A stretch of 64,000 nucleotides of DNA from contig MNCI01019003.1 in the NCBI GenBank assembly GCA_015680685.1, forward strand, positions 72,985-136,984, in the 5' to 3' direction. The notes under the pieces were generated by a model. It saw only the letters and a program-made list of their open reading frames with translations. It was not told where the DNA came from and ran no database searches. This DNA is from Gnetum montanum (Eukaryota > Streptophyta > Gnetopsida > Gnetales > Gnetaceae). Position numbers and translations under genes: made by a program. Positions 21,792-31,891 of this stretch are shown one piece after another (position 1 is the stretch's first letter; the number at the start of each line of letters is the position of its first letter).

Positions 21792-22724
21792 AAACGGCGG
21801 CGAAAAACAGGATACTGCGGGTGGGAGAATAGAGAGAGGTTGCTGTTTCACGTACGGTCGGGGCAGAGAAGGATGCGCAGTGGCAGGCGGAGAAAAACAG
21901 CGGCAGGCGGTGGAAAAAAGAAGGGGGGCCGGTGTACAGCGGACATGGAGGCCACGACGTAGAGATTGTGACCTCGGCTGTGTCCAGATCTGGCTAGGAG
22001 GTGGCGGGCGAACGGATGTCTGCGCAGGCGGCGAGTGAACAGATGGCTGCGCGGACGACGGCCGAACGAGACCCTGAAACCCCCCCGGGTCCCAAAACTG
22101 GTGTGAGCAGGGAATGGCGACGCGGGAGTCAGCAACGGCAGCGCAGAGCAGGCCACGCAGGAGAAACAGCGTTGACAGGCAATGCGGCAGCGCAGCAAGC
22201 ACAGAAGAGTGACGCAGCAGCGTAGAAGAGCGACGCCGCAGCGTGACAGTTGGCAGGCGGTGTGAGGTGGTGGTGACGCGGCGGCAGAGGAGTGCCAGGC
22301 ACGGCAGCGGAGAGGACGGCTATGCTGTAGCGGCAGGCTCGGCAGGAGTAAGCGGGGACGCGACAGAAAAACGAGGTGGCCGCAGTGGAGAGCGACGGTA
22401 AAATAGCGACGCGGCTGTAGCAGAAACAGCAGCGCGGCGCAGAAGAAACAGCAACGTAGCACGGTAGCAAAGGAGACAGCATGGCGGCGCAGAGCGAGGT
22501 GGCAGCGGCAATGCAAAACAGCGATGCAGATACAACGCGGTAGAAACAACGACGCAGAGGGGCGGAGGGTGCCAGGAATACAGAAGACGCGGTGCGGCAA
22601 AGGAACAGTGAAGCGGACAGGGGCGTGACAGAATAGATGGCGCTGCAGGCAGCGGATAGAACAGAACCCTGGAACCTGCAACCCCTGGACTGAAACCCCT
22701 AGCTCAGCAGAGCTCCTTTCTCCC

Positions 22725-22732
22725 TATTTATA
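22725..22732 (-). promoter_or_regulatory. TATA box, 3' LTR of E
   Basis: TATAAATAGGGAG on the minus strand, followed about 20 bp later by the inverted repeat AGCTCAGCAGAGCT near the expected transcription start. The same box is at 29024-29017 in the 5' LTR. Confidence 0.6.
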
Positions 22733-22915
22733 GTGGCGGGGAAACCAGCAGCGGTGGTGGAAGAAAACCTAACCCTAATTGCTACCACCCTTGCCACGTA
22801 AAAAAAAACACACACACAAAACCTTGAGTTTATATTTTATCTTATTTTTATTTTTTAATATTAAATTGGTTCAACAAGGCCCCATGCGTAGCGTGGGTGA
22901 AAGTTGGCCTCAACA

Positions 22916-22932
22916 CTTAGCCCCCAAACTAT
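22916..22932 (-). other. Polypurine tract of element E
   Basis: Minus strand AGTTTGGGGGCTAAG directly before the 3' LTR start TGTTGAGG. Its position fixes the left LTR as the 3' one. Confidence 0.6.
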
Positions 22933-24218
22933 AGATTGCATGCAAGTGCAAGGACTAGAAAATTTTAAATGAAAATGCAAATGGTGGGGAAAACAAAAAC
23001 AACATAAAACAAGAAATGCAAATTTGAAAATAAACTATAATGTTCTAAACATGATTGAAATAACCAAACAATCAAAAGAGACACCGACATAGGCCATCCA
23101 AACAACCATTAAAATCTAAATATATAATTTATTGATATTTTGACTAAGATCTATAGATATATATGTGTAATTATATATATATATGTATATATATACTTAA
23201 GCTCTCATTCTCAATATTCTCACAAGGTAACAGTAAAAGTATGCAGACTATTTTGAGCAAGTGACTTATACAAAACTTAATGAGGAGGAAAAACTCACGT
23301 TAGATCATAGTAAGTCACAACTTTCAAATTTTTCCTTGGTTATTATTTTTTTTCTTTTTTCACCTTTTTTCTTTTTTTTTTTTCTTTTTCACTTTTTGAA
23401 AAACTTAAATTTAAAAGGGGAAACGGAGGTTAGGGTGAGGATTGCTGCCGGACCCCATCACACTCAAGAACTTATTACACTACCAATGAACACGGTCCTC
23501 ATTTTTGTTTTGTTTTCTTTTTAAGGAAACTTTGCTCATGGTGTACTTCATTCTTGAGGTAGGAATTCCAACACGAGTCTGGCCGATTAGCTGCACTGCC
23601 AAAGAGCATGGTCCTTTTGGAAACTTTGCCCATGGTGCAGTTCAACCCTCGTGTATGTGCCTTTGATTGGTGGCATCATAGCAGGTCTCCTGGGTGGCTA
23701 AGGGTTCTCAAGTAGAAATGAACACACTTCACCCTGTTGTTCACAGGATAGCCATGGATCATCATACCTGAGGGCTTCGGCTTATGAGAGGAAAGGATAG
23801 AATTTTCCAAGGTCACCTAGTAATTATGACTAACCACTCTCCAACATCACATATCCTACACTCACATGATCATGACGATAGCATGATAAGTTTGTATAAA
23901 TCAAATGCCCCATAATCAAACATAAGAAATAAATTGAAACCTTAGAATCAATTGGAAAGAGTTACAACATAAAATATAAAGTGGATTTTATAGCATTATA
24001 TCATAGTAATAGTAAATTATATCATACCTGCATTATTTTTTAATGGTATTAAGATGACCCTATCAAGTAACTCAAATGACCAATGATTATTAAAATCATA
24101 TGAAGAACACAATAATCAAAACAATATGCTAAGAAAGAAATGATGGAAACGCAAGCTAAATATGAGAATGCAATAATTACATATGAAATGCAATGAAGAA
24201 GGGGAAGAAAACATGTAA
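22933..24218 (-). other. 3' noncoding region of element E
   Basis: AT-rich, no credible gene. The frame at 23261-23524 is built on a poly-T run. Two short related phrases (CATGGTCCTTTTGGAAACTTTG, and CACGGTCCTC with GGAAACTTTG) occur at 23490-23650. Confidence 0.5.
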
Positions 24219-25028
24219 CTAAGAATCTACCAGATGTCCACATGGGGTACCTGAGTAGAAATGTTTCAAATAAAATGCATTAAAATTCCTATTCAACCTA
24301 TATCCTTGCAAATCAGCAATCTTAAACACATTTGGGGTAGTGATGTCTACAATTTGGAATGGACCTGACCACATAGGTGAAAACTTAGTTTGAGGGCCAG
24401 TCTAACCAGACGCTCTATCTCTTTTAAGGACTAGATCGTCTACTTGAAAATTTTTAACTGGATCTTTTTTATTGAACCGTCTCTTGACAATTTGTTGACG
24501 CTTAAGATTATGAAAATCAAGACCTACTTTTACCTTGCTTGATAGTTTTCTATAAAGTTTTTCCTTAATATAAGTTTTAATGATAGGTCTAGGTCTTGGT
24601 GGGTCATCGGATATAGCTTTTCCAGGAGAATGTTTCATGGATGTATTGTTAAAATTTAGCACACCTTCAAATGTTTTAAGAGGTAAGGTCTTATTTATAT
24701 CTTTGTCTTCCCCTAAAGGTGGTGGATCACTTAGATAAAATCCATCGTGTTGTTGATAAGGTAAGGTGTCTCCATAGTTTTCTTCACCTTCTCTAGAACT
24801 TTGATAGGATTTGATGGGGTTTGCATAAGAGATAGGACTTTTTGTAGTACCACTTACATAGTCATTTTTAACATTTTCACTACACTCAACCTCAATAACC
24901 CCAACATAAAGATTAGCATTTCGATCTTCCAAAGATTGATTTTGTTGATCCAAGTTTGTTACTACTTGTTTGTAGAAGGGTTCTTGGGGTATAGTCATGT
25001 ATTCAGATTTTCCTTTGATAGGGATCAA
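24219..25028 (-). pseudogene. Element E: linker plus integrase C-terminal domain
   Basis: From 25028 the frame runs IPIKGKSEYMTIPQEPFYKQ through an acidic linker (about 130 residues) to KVGLDFHNLKRQQIVKRRF, VDDLVLKRDR (24430) and, after a TAG, MWSGPFQIVD..NVFKIADLQGYRL (24290-24370), ending KHFYSGTPCGHLVDS at 24219. The GPF block is the GPY/F motif of the integrase C-terminal domain. The protease ends only a few codons upstream (25035), so RT, RNase H and the integrase zinc and DDE domains were removed by internal deletion. Confidence 0.7.
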
Positions 25029-25034
25029 TAATTC

Positions 25035-27113
25035 TTAGAAATCTGACCTAAAGAAGCCCGCAAACTTAGCTCCAAAAGTTCTAGATAAGAGCACACCATA
25101 TGTGGGTTTCATGTCAACTACTAGGATGTCTGTATAACATGTAAATGTAGGGTATTTCTTAAGTTGTACTTTTACTCCTTTTAATAACCCTACTACAGGT
25201 ACGCTAGATCCATCAAGTTGAATTACACTTTTAGTTTGTGGTATCATTTGTGCTCCTAAGGTGTTACAAATGTCAAGAGGCATAACACTAACAGTTGCAG
25301 CTAAATCCATTAAACAGTTATGGACATTCTTTCCTAAAATAATCATAGTGGTTAGAAAAGGGGGATGATCCTTTTTGCTAGACATAGAATTATCCATGTT
25401 TTGTACTGGTAACGTGTTAGGACTTTCTGCAAAGTGAACATGCCTTTCGGGAATTGGGGATTTTTCTCTTTGGGCTACAGGTATATGAAACATATCCCGA
25501 ATCACTTCTTTCATTTCGTTAAAGTGTAGAAGGTCATAAATCGAAATGTTGGCTTTCACTCTTTTTAAGTCCTCAACCAAATCATAATTCTTAGGTTCAT
25601 CTTTGGCTTCTTGTTGAGATGGAACTTTCCTAAGTACAGATGGGGGGTTTGGTTGTTGTGGGGCAATTACTTGGGATGACCCAGATTGATTGTTTCCATT
25701 GTTTGAACTAGGAACTCTTTTGTTTGGAGGTGTATAGAAATTGTTTCTAGTTTGTCGTTGTGTAGGATTCATAATGTCACTAATTTTACGGTAACGAGTG
25801 TTATGTGGGTTAGGATCGCCTACCATGACTTGTTCTAATGGGGAAACCTCTTCATTTTCTGTCTCATGAGGCACATCAAGAACCATAATAGGGGCCTTTC
25901 CATTTTGTTGCCCTGGGGTATTATCACCATACAATGCCATGAACTGAGGACAAGTCTTTTCAGAATGTTGCCTCGTATTGTGAAGACGACAATAATCATC
26001 ATTGGTTGATGCACTTGGTTGTCCTGGTTGTATAGGGCTTTTACTATTGTTTCTCTTTAACTCAACTACTTCATTGGATAGTTTTTGTAGTGAAGTAAGT
26101 ATTTGGGTCATCTGATTTTGAGTTTGGGTTGGTGGTTCAACAAAATTTGATGTCCTATTTGGGTTTATGATGAATTGAATCAAGACTTTTGATTCGTTAT
26201 CATTCAAACCAGTGTTGGATGATAAGAATGAAGAGGACATGGGGCCTTGTGAGTAATTACTTAAAGGTGGAGTTGATTGAAAAGGAGAAACAACTTGAGG
26301 CATAATATTAGGTGTTTGAAAACTTGGTAGGAGTGGGTTTGACTGCATCGGGTTACTAATGCTCATGATCCAAATTTGGGTTTGGATGCTGTTCATAAGG
26401 GTTATTTGCTCTAATTCCATAGCTTTTGACATTGCACCTTGTATTTCCATTATGTTGGGATCAGATTTGATAGCATAAGCAAAGAATGGATCGATGGTAG
26501 AAAGATAGAAGTTGAGAATACCATCTGGTTGTGGTCGCATCTCATTTGGCACATAGGCAAGTTGATGGAGGAATCTAAGATTATAATCCCTAACGTTTTC
26601 TCCGGGTAGCTTTCTTAGGCTGGTAAAATTGCTTCATGCGATAGCAAGGCTTGTAAATTTGTCAAATTGATTCAAAAACTTGTTTTTAAATTCTTGCCAT
26701 GTGTTGATAGAGGCATTAGGAAGCGTTAAGAACCATTGGGTTGCTTTGGTCCTAAATGTCGTTACGAACACTCTGCATGCCACATCATTATGTACAATGT
26801 TGTGGATCCCTAATAAAGTTTCAAAACATTGTATGTGTTGACGTGCATCATTCCTAGGGGTTGAAGGATCAAAGAACAAGTTTATGTTTTGAAGGGACTT
26901 TGGTATGTCATGGTAGTTGTGAAAGTTAAAAGGGTTCCTTACTAAGGGAGCCAGGGGTTGATGGGCTGCCATCTTAGTCCGAGGTTTTTTAGGAATTAAA
27001 CTTGGAAAAAGTGAAGCTCGTTGTTTTCTCAAAGTAGATTGACGAGTAGCTGGTTGACTAGGGGTAGGAGTATGATTTCTTTGTCGAGATACTTCGTAAG
27101 AAAAGTCACTCAT
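25035..27113 (-). pseudogene. Element E Gag-protease, nearly intact
   Basis: Starts MSDFSYEVSRQRNHTPTPSQ at 27113. The Gag core shows ATQWFLTLPNASINTWQEFK and, after a single TGA at 26634, LPGENVRDYNLRFLHQL, the standard retrotransposon Gag pattern. A short zinc knuckle CRLHNTRQHSEKTC lies near 25985-26000. The protease begins near 25330; its active-site position reads LMDLAATVSVMP, with DLA where DSG or DTG is expected, and the late motif is YGVLLSRTF (25080). With only one stop in 2 kb, this is the best-preserved frame in the window. The changed protease triad may mean the protease is inactive. Confidence 0.8.
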
Positions 27114-27486
27114 AAAATGAAAAATAACAAGAAATGTAAAATGCTAATAAACTGTGAAAATTAAAGAAAATAAAAAAAACATTTAAATACTATTTTTTTT
27201 TATTTTTTAAAAATTTTTGAAAGTAAAATCGAAATTGTAAAATTTTAGAAAAGTAAATAAGAAGTAAAATAATTTAAACCACCTAAATTAAATTTCAGAA
27301 AAACAAATTAAAAGGATTGCTAGAATATAAATTTGGAAATTTTGAAAATTTGAAATTTAAAATAGAGCAGTAAAATTGAAAATAGGGAGACAAAAATTGA
27401 ATAGACAGTAATAAGAAATATGATAATTTATATTTTTTAAAGAAAAAGAAACATAAAAGGAAAATGAAGAAAAGGTTGAGAAACTG

Positions 27487-27504
27487 CCCTCCTTCTAGCG
27501 CCAA
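27487..27504 (-). other. Primer-binding site of element E
   Basis: Minus strand TGGCGCTAGAAGGAGGGC, five bases after the LTR end ACGCATCAACA. Closely similar to the sites of A, B and D, although the LTRs are unrelated. Confidence 0.7.
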
Positions 27505-27509
27505 AAAGG

Positions 27510-29204
27510 TGTTGATGCGTAAATTTTGGACACGCCACCAGCACCTCTGAAAACTCGTTTTAGGAGACTATTGCCTAGGGTGCCTCCCGTATGGGTACGG
27601 AAACCTGGGAATAGTCTCAGCTGGAAAGGGCTATGTGACAAACAATAATAATAATATTTTAAACAAAATATCAAAATAAAAGCTTAAATATAATTTAATA
27701 TTTAAGTACTTCAATTTAATTTAATATCGGAAACTTAGAATAATTCGTGTAATTTGCAAAATGATAAATAATTCAAATATCCATCTTCGTCCGGAGGCAG
27801 TGCGTCGGATTTCTCGGTGCTTTGCAGAGATTCACGTGACGCTTCCTCTTCCCGTTCGTTCACCGGCTGCAGCGTTTTGCAGAGAGGATCGTTGCTGCTG
27901 CCTGGAGCGGTCGGGTAAGAAATTTTCTTTGCGGTGAAGTTTCTGGAGTGGAAGCGGGCGAGCTTAGAAGAAAGGTGATGCTGCTGTTCTACAGTGTTTG
28001 CGCAGGCGTGGGCCGCAGCGAAGGCAGAGGAATGGAGCACGCAGGTATAGGTGGCAGACCAAGGTGGCGGCGCGGGTGGCAGAGCGGATGACAGCGAAAA
28101 ACAGGATACTGCGGGTGGGAGAATAGAGAGAGGTTGCTGTTTCGCGTACGGCCAGGGCAGAGAAGGATGCGCAGCGGCAGGCGGAGAAAAACAGCGGCGG
28201 TGGTGGAAAAAAGAAGTGGGGCCGGTGTACAGTAGACGTGGAGGCCGCGACGTGGAGATTGTGACCTCGACTGTGTCCAGATATGGCAAGGAGGCGGCGG
28301 GCAAGCGAATGTCTGTGCAGGCGACGGGTGAACAGATGGCTGCGCAGACGGCGACCGAACGAGTCCCTGAAACCCCCCGGGTCCCAAAATTTGTGTGAGC
28401 AGGGAATGGCGACGCGGGAGTCAGCAACGGCAGCGCAGAGTAGGCCATGCAGGAGAAACAGCGTCGACAGGCAATGCGGCAGTGCAGCAAGCACAGAAGA
28501 GTAATGCAGCAGCGCAGAAGAGCAACGCCGCAGCGTGATAGTTGATAGGCGGCGTGAGGTGGTGGTGACGTGGCGGCAGAGGAGTGCCAGGCACGGCAGC
28601 GGAGAGGACGGCGATGCTGCAGCGGCAGGCTCGGCAGGAGTAAGCGGGGACGCGGTAGAAAAACGAGGTGGCTGCAACAGTGAGCGACGACAAAATAGCG
28701 ATGCGGCTGCAGCAAAAACAGCAACACGGTGCAGAAGAAACAGCAACGCAGTGCGGTAGCAAAGGAGACAGCACAGCGGCGCAAAGCGAGGTGGCAGCGG
28801 CAGTGCAAAACAGCGATGCAGATACAACGCGGAAGAAACAACGAAGCAGAGGGGCAGAGGGTGGCGGGAGCGCAGAAGACGCAGTGCGGCGAAGGAACAG
28901 TGAAACGGACAGGGGCGTGACAGAATAGATGGCGCTGCAGGCGGCAGACAGAATAGAACCCTGGAACCTGCAATCCCTGGACCGAAACCCCTAGCTCAGC
29001 AGAGCTCCTTTCTCCCTATTTATAGTGGCGGGGAAACCAGCAGCGGCAGTGGAAGAAAACCTGACCCTAATTGCTGCCACCCTTGCCACGTAAAAAAAAC
29101 ACACACAAAACCTTGAGTTTATATTTTATCTTATTTTTATTTTTTAATATTAAATTAGTTCAACAAGGCCCCATGCCTAGCATGGGTGAAAGTTGGCCTC
29201 AACA
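27510..29204 (-). repeat. 5' LTR of element E (1695 bp)
   Basis: TGTTGAGGCC..ACGCATCAACA on the minus strand. TATAAATA at 29024-29017. The GC-rich transcribed part contains a 412-codon open frame (28973-27735), Cys/Leu/Pro/Ser-rich and starting MQVPGFYSV. It ends with a more protein-like tail (EKSDALPPDEDGYLNYLSF), shared with the other LTR in a shifted frame. I treat it as compositional rather than a proven gene. Confidence 0.9.
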
Positions 29205-29209
29205 GTTAC
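29205..29209. repeat. Target-site duplication of element E, right copy
   Basis: GTTAC, identical to 21158-21162. Confidence 0.9.
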
Positions 29210-29437
29210 TTGCCGGTTCTGAATGCAGATAATACGTGGTCTTAATGCCTTTTTTCCAAGCATATTGATACATGTCAGACAAATATTTACCTGATGCATT
29301 GGCATTAGACACAAAAAGATTCAAGCTTTGTGATTGACACAGGGACCGTTGACAAATGGCCGCGTTGTCAATCAACGCGCAGGAATCAATCTAAAATCTC
29401 AAATGCCGTTTTGTACTTTCGTTTTAAGTCTGCAGCA
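29205..29437 (-). pseudogene. Ribonucleotide reductase large-subunit C-terminal fragment (class I NrdA-like), antisense in the B spacer
   Basis: Ribonucleotide reductase makes deoxyribonucleotides. On the minus strand: KYKTAFEI, then after a frameshift LIDNAAICQRSLCQSQSLNL and DMYQYAWKKGIKTTYYL. The QSQSLN block and the AWK.G.KT.YY block with the paired radical-transfer tyrosines are hallmarks of the class I alpha subunit C-terminus. The frame runs across the insertion point of E: one GTTAC copy removed, it continues on 21157-21140 and ends at a TAG with AGGAGG overlapping it, followed by ORF X. Upstream, at about 29438, the sequence reads like a pyrimidine-rich acceptor ending CTGCAG. The source could be a bacterium, phage, other DNA virus or a eukaryotic gene; the ribosome-binding sites favour prokaryotic. 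Confidence 0.65.
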
Positions 29438-31869
29438 AAAATATGAGAAAGAGAGCAAAAAACTAGCAATGAAAAATAAACACGTGTGAATGTGCAAGTC
29501 ATCACTGAACCTTTGGTGCTCCTAAAGGCAGGCGAATCCATACAAATGCAACGTTTTCTTCGCACGCCCCGTCCAAAACTCGATTTTCGTATAACCCATA
29601 CTTCCCCTTTCAGCCTTTAGTTACCATAATGTGGCTTTATGGATTCATACTCCCTGGTTCTCTGTGATCCGTCTCATGCCGATGCCACGAATCTTGATTG
29701 CTTGCTTGCCACTTAACAACAAAATGAAATTTTAGTATGCTTCAAAAAGTTTAGGTAGTGACCTTTGTGCGTACAAATTCAGCGGTGATTTCTGTGGCCA
29801 GGGCCACCATGCCCAGAGCCCAGAAATCCACAAAATCCATACTTGACCTCCTTCCATCGCTGCCCTCAAAAAAATTATTATTCGTGTTGCAGCTTACCAA
29901 AGTTACTCCCGTCGTCAAAAGTGGGTGAACGGTGGGTTCACTCACGCTGCAAATGGTGGCTGACTCACATTGCGAATGGTGGCTGACTCACATTGCAAAG
30001 GTGGCTAACTCACGCTCATCTCACAGGTCTAACTTACGATGATTTCGGTTGATCAACCACCCATCTTGAGCACATCTTGAGCATAGGTTACGCAGGTCCG
30101 ATTATCGGGCTACAAGTTAATTTTAATAGTTACGCTATTATCACCATGTAAGCAACAAAATAGCTATCATGTGCTTAACTTTCTTTCACCCGCTTAATAC
30201 ATAATATGATTTCAAACATCATTCCTTGGAGTAAGGCCATTTTTATGCCTATTATCGTACATAACTATTATCGTACTAGCTACAGTTGCAAGTCAGTTAT
30301 AGCTAGCACTTAATAAAATAGCTATCGGAGCTACTCCATATGCAAACTGACCTTTCCAATCATGGTCGTAACCTACTGATTTGGGATGATGACATCCGAA
30401 ATTTGAGCGTCAGTTTACAGGGTAACCCATAAACACCGAAAAAAAATGTTTTTTAACGCAAGCGTTAATAGTGGATCAAGGCCAATTTTTGGCTAAGGCA
30501 CTATTTATGCTACTCACATTGTAACAAGGACAGTTGCTCATGCTACCCTTGTCCAATTTACTCATGCTGCTCACAGCAGTTCACTGCACCCAAACAAACC
30601 CACACATTGCCCTTGCCTTTGTTCACAATCAATTCATTTACGTCGAAGATCAAATACAATAACCCACGATGAAAAGGGGGAAAACACTGAGTAATCACAT
30701 TGCAAATTAGCAATGCACGTGCTCACATCCTAGCTTAGAGGCCAGCAATTTACACTAAAAAAAATAGCCTTGCAATTCATGCAAGAAAAAAAAATAAACA
30801 GCCCTAGCGTTGGAGAGGTGGCCCTGCGATTTATGTAATGATGAGCAACAATGTGAAATCTGGTTTCTCCCAACTAGAGCGTAACCAATGATACCCAAAA
30901 TAGGGTAGTTCTTGTAACTCACGCTAGCTAAAATCAGCAACAGGAATCAAAATAGCAACTTCAAATGTGATTCAAAACACAGATGTTCTGAAATATAGTG
31001 AAGGAAAGCAGAAAACGCCATCGTTGCCAGATAATTAAAATTTAAATCGCCCTCATACACTAAAATACGGTGGTTCCCATAACTCAGATACTGAATTGAA
31101 AAGAAAAGAGGCAAGCAATAAACCTATGTAGGGTTTTAACCCACGAAGAAATCCTTGGTTGCAGAAGGCGTTGCAGTAGCTCCTTGCCTCTTTCCCTTTC
31201 CCTATTCTCCTTGCCCTCTTTCCCTTCCCCTATTCTCCTTGCCCTTCATTCTGCTCTGTACTCACGCTGTTTCTGCTCTGTACTCATGCTGTTTCTACTC
31301 TATACTCACGTTGTCCTGCCTTGTTACTCACGCTACCGATCCCGCTACCGATCCCTCTTGCTCACGCTCCAAGTCTTCAAATTGCTCACGCTGCTTAGAA
31401 GCCATGCTGAGCACATTTACAGTCGCTCATGTGATGGAAAACCCTCCAACTCACACTGCCGTCTGTTCCCAAAAACTCACATTGCTATGTGCGCCCTGTG
31501 ACTCATGCTATCCTCTAGTGCACCCAATTAGTCACCTTGCCATGCTACTTTTTTTTAAATTCCTTTGGCATGCCTGAATTAGTTTAGTTCATCTTATTTC
31601 TCCTCTCTTCTATTTTACTTTGTTGTGCCTTTTATTTATTTATTTTACTTTATTTTATTTTTCATGTTCTCAAGATAGTTTTCTAAAGTAAGGCATAAAA
31701 AAAAACAAAGGAAAAAAAACATAAAGACCGAAAATCACCATGAACATTATTACACTATTATCTACACGAAATGTGAATACCATGGATGGCCTAGTATGGC
31801 CTAAAACTAACATTACATGCCACAGTTTTGTTAGACTAAACATGTAAAACTTAAGCTTTCCTCATCAAG
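29438..31869. other. Spacer of element B upstream of RT; mostly noncoding
   Basis: CTCACGCT/CTCATGCT words of the B LTR recur at 29938-30020, 30510-30600 and 31255-31530, so this is element B's own sequence. A 64-codon minus-strand frame at 29945-29751 (VDFWALGMVALATEITAEF) may be an exon of the antisense cargo, but I do not recognise it. A single copy of the GGCCTAAAACTA array core lies near 31790-31830. Confidence 0.45.
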
Positions 31870-31891
31870 AAAATGTTGTTTAAATTGGTAG
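31870..31891 (+). promoter_or_regulatory. Candidate 3' splice acceptor before RT (element B), weak
   Basis: TGTTGTTTAAATTGGTAG ends at 31891, in the position of the stronger acceptors of C (7861) and D (40514). The pyrimidine tract is poor, so this is the least certain of the three. Confidence 0.3.

Larger units (their letters stand above)
21163..22915 (-). repeat. 3' LTR of element E (1753 bp)
   Basis: Nearly identical to 27510-29204. Differences include a 15-bp duplication of the AAATTTTGGACACGC word near 21173-21202 and a 25-bp unit present three times at 21717-21791 but once in the other LTR. TATAAATA (minus) is at 22732-22725. The transcribed part is GC-rich and stop-poor, giving long but probably meaningless frames on both strands. 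Confidence 0.9.
21163..29204 (-). mobile_element. Element E: complete, internally deleted (non-autonomous) Ty3/gypsy element nested in element B
   Basis: 8042 bp with two long LTRs (21163-22915 and 27510-29204) ending TGTTGA..TCAACA, perfect GTTAC duplications, a primer-binding site and a polypurine tract. The coding part holds gag, protease and then directly the C-terminal end of integrase. RT, RNase H and the integrase core are absent, so it must rely on another element's enzymes. Only a few stops interrupt the frame and the LTRs are very similar, so it is younger than the elements around it. Confidence 0.9.

Noticed and set aside
21592-22038. Long plus-strand open frames in the E LTRs (also 28051-28398, 28283-28504)
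   Set aside because: They arise from GC-rich, stop-poor LTR sequence, are opposite to the LTR transcript, and have Gly/Arg-rich low-complexity composition.
23150-23200. AT-rich (TATA)n stretch as a promoter
   Set aside because: A simple dinucleotide repeat in the 3' region of E with no transcription unit behind it.
24801-25031. Plus-strand frame in element E
   Set aside because: It is the complement of the real minus-strand linker/integrase frame.
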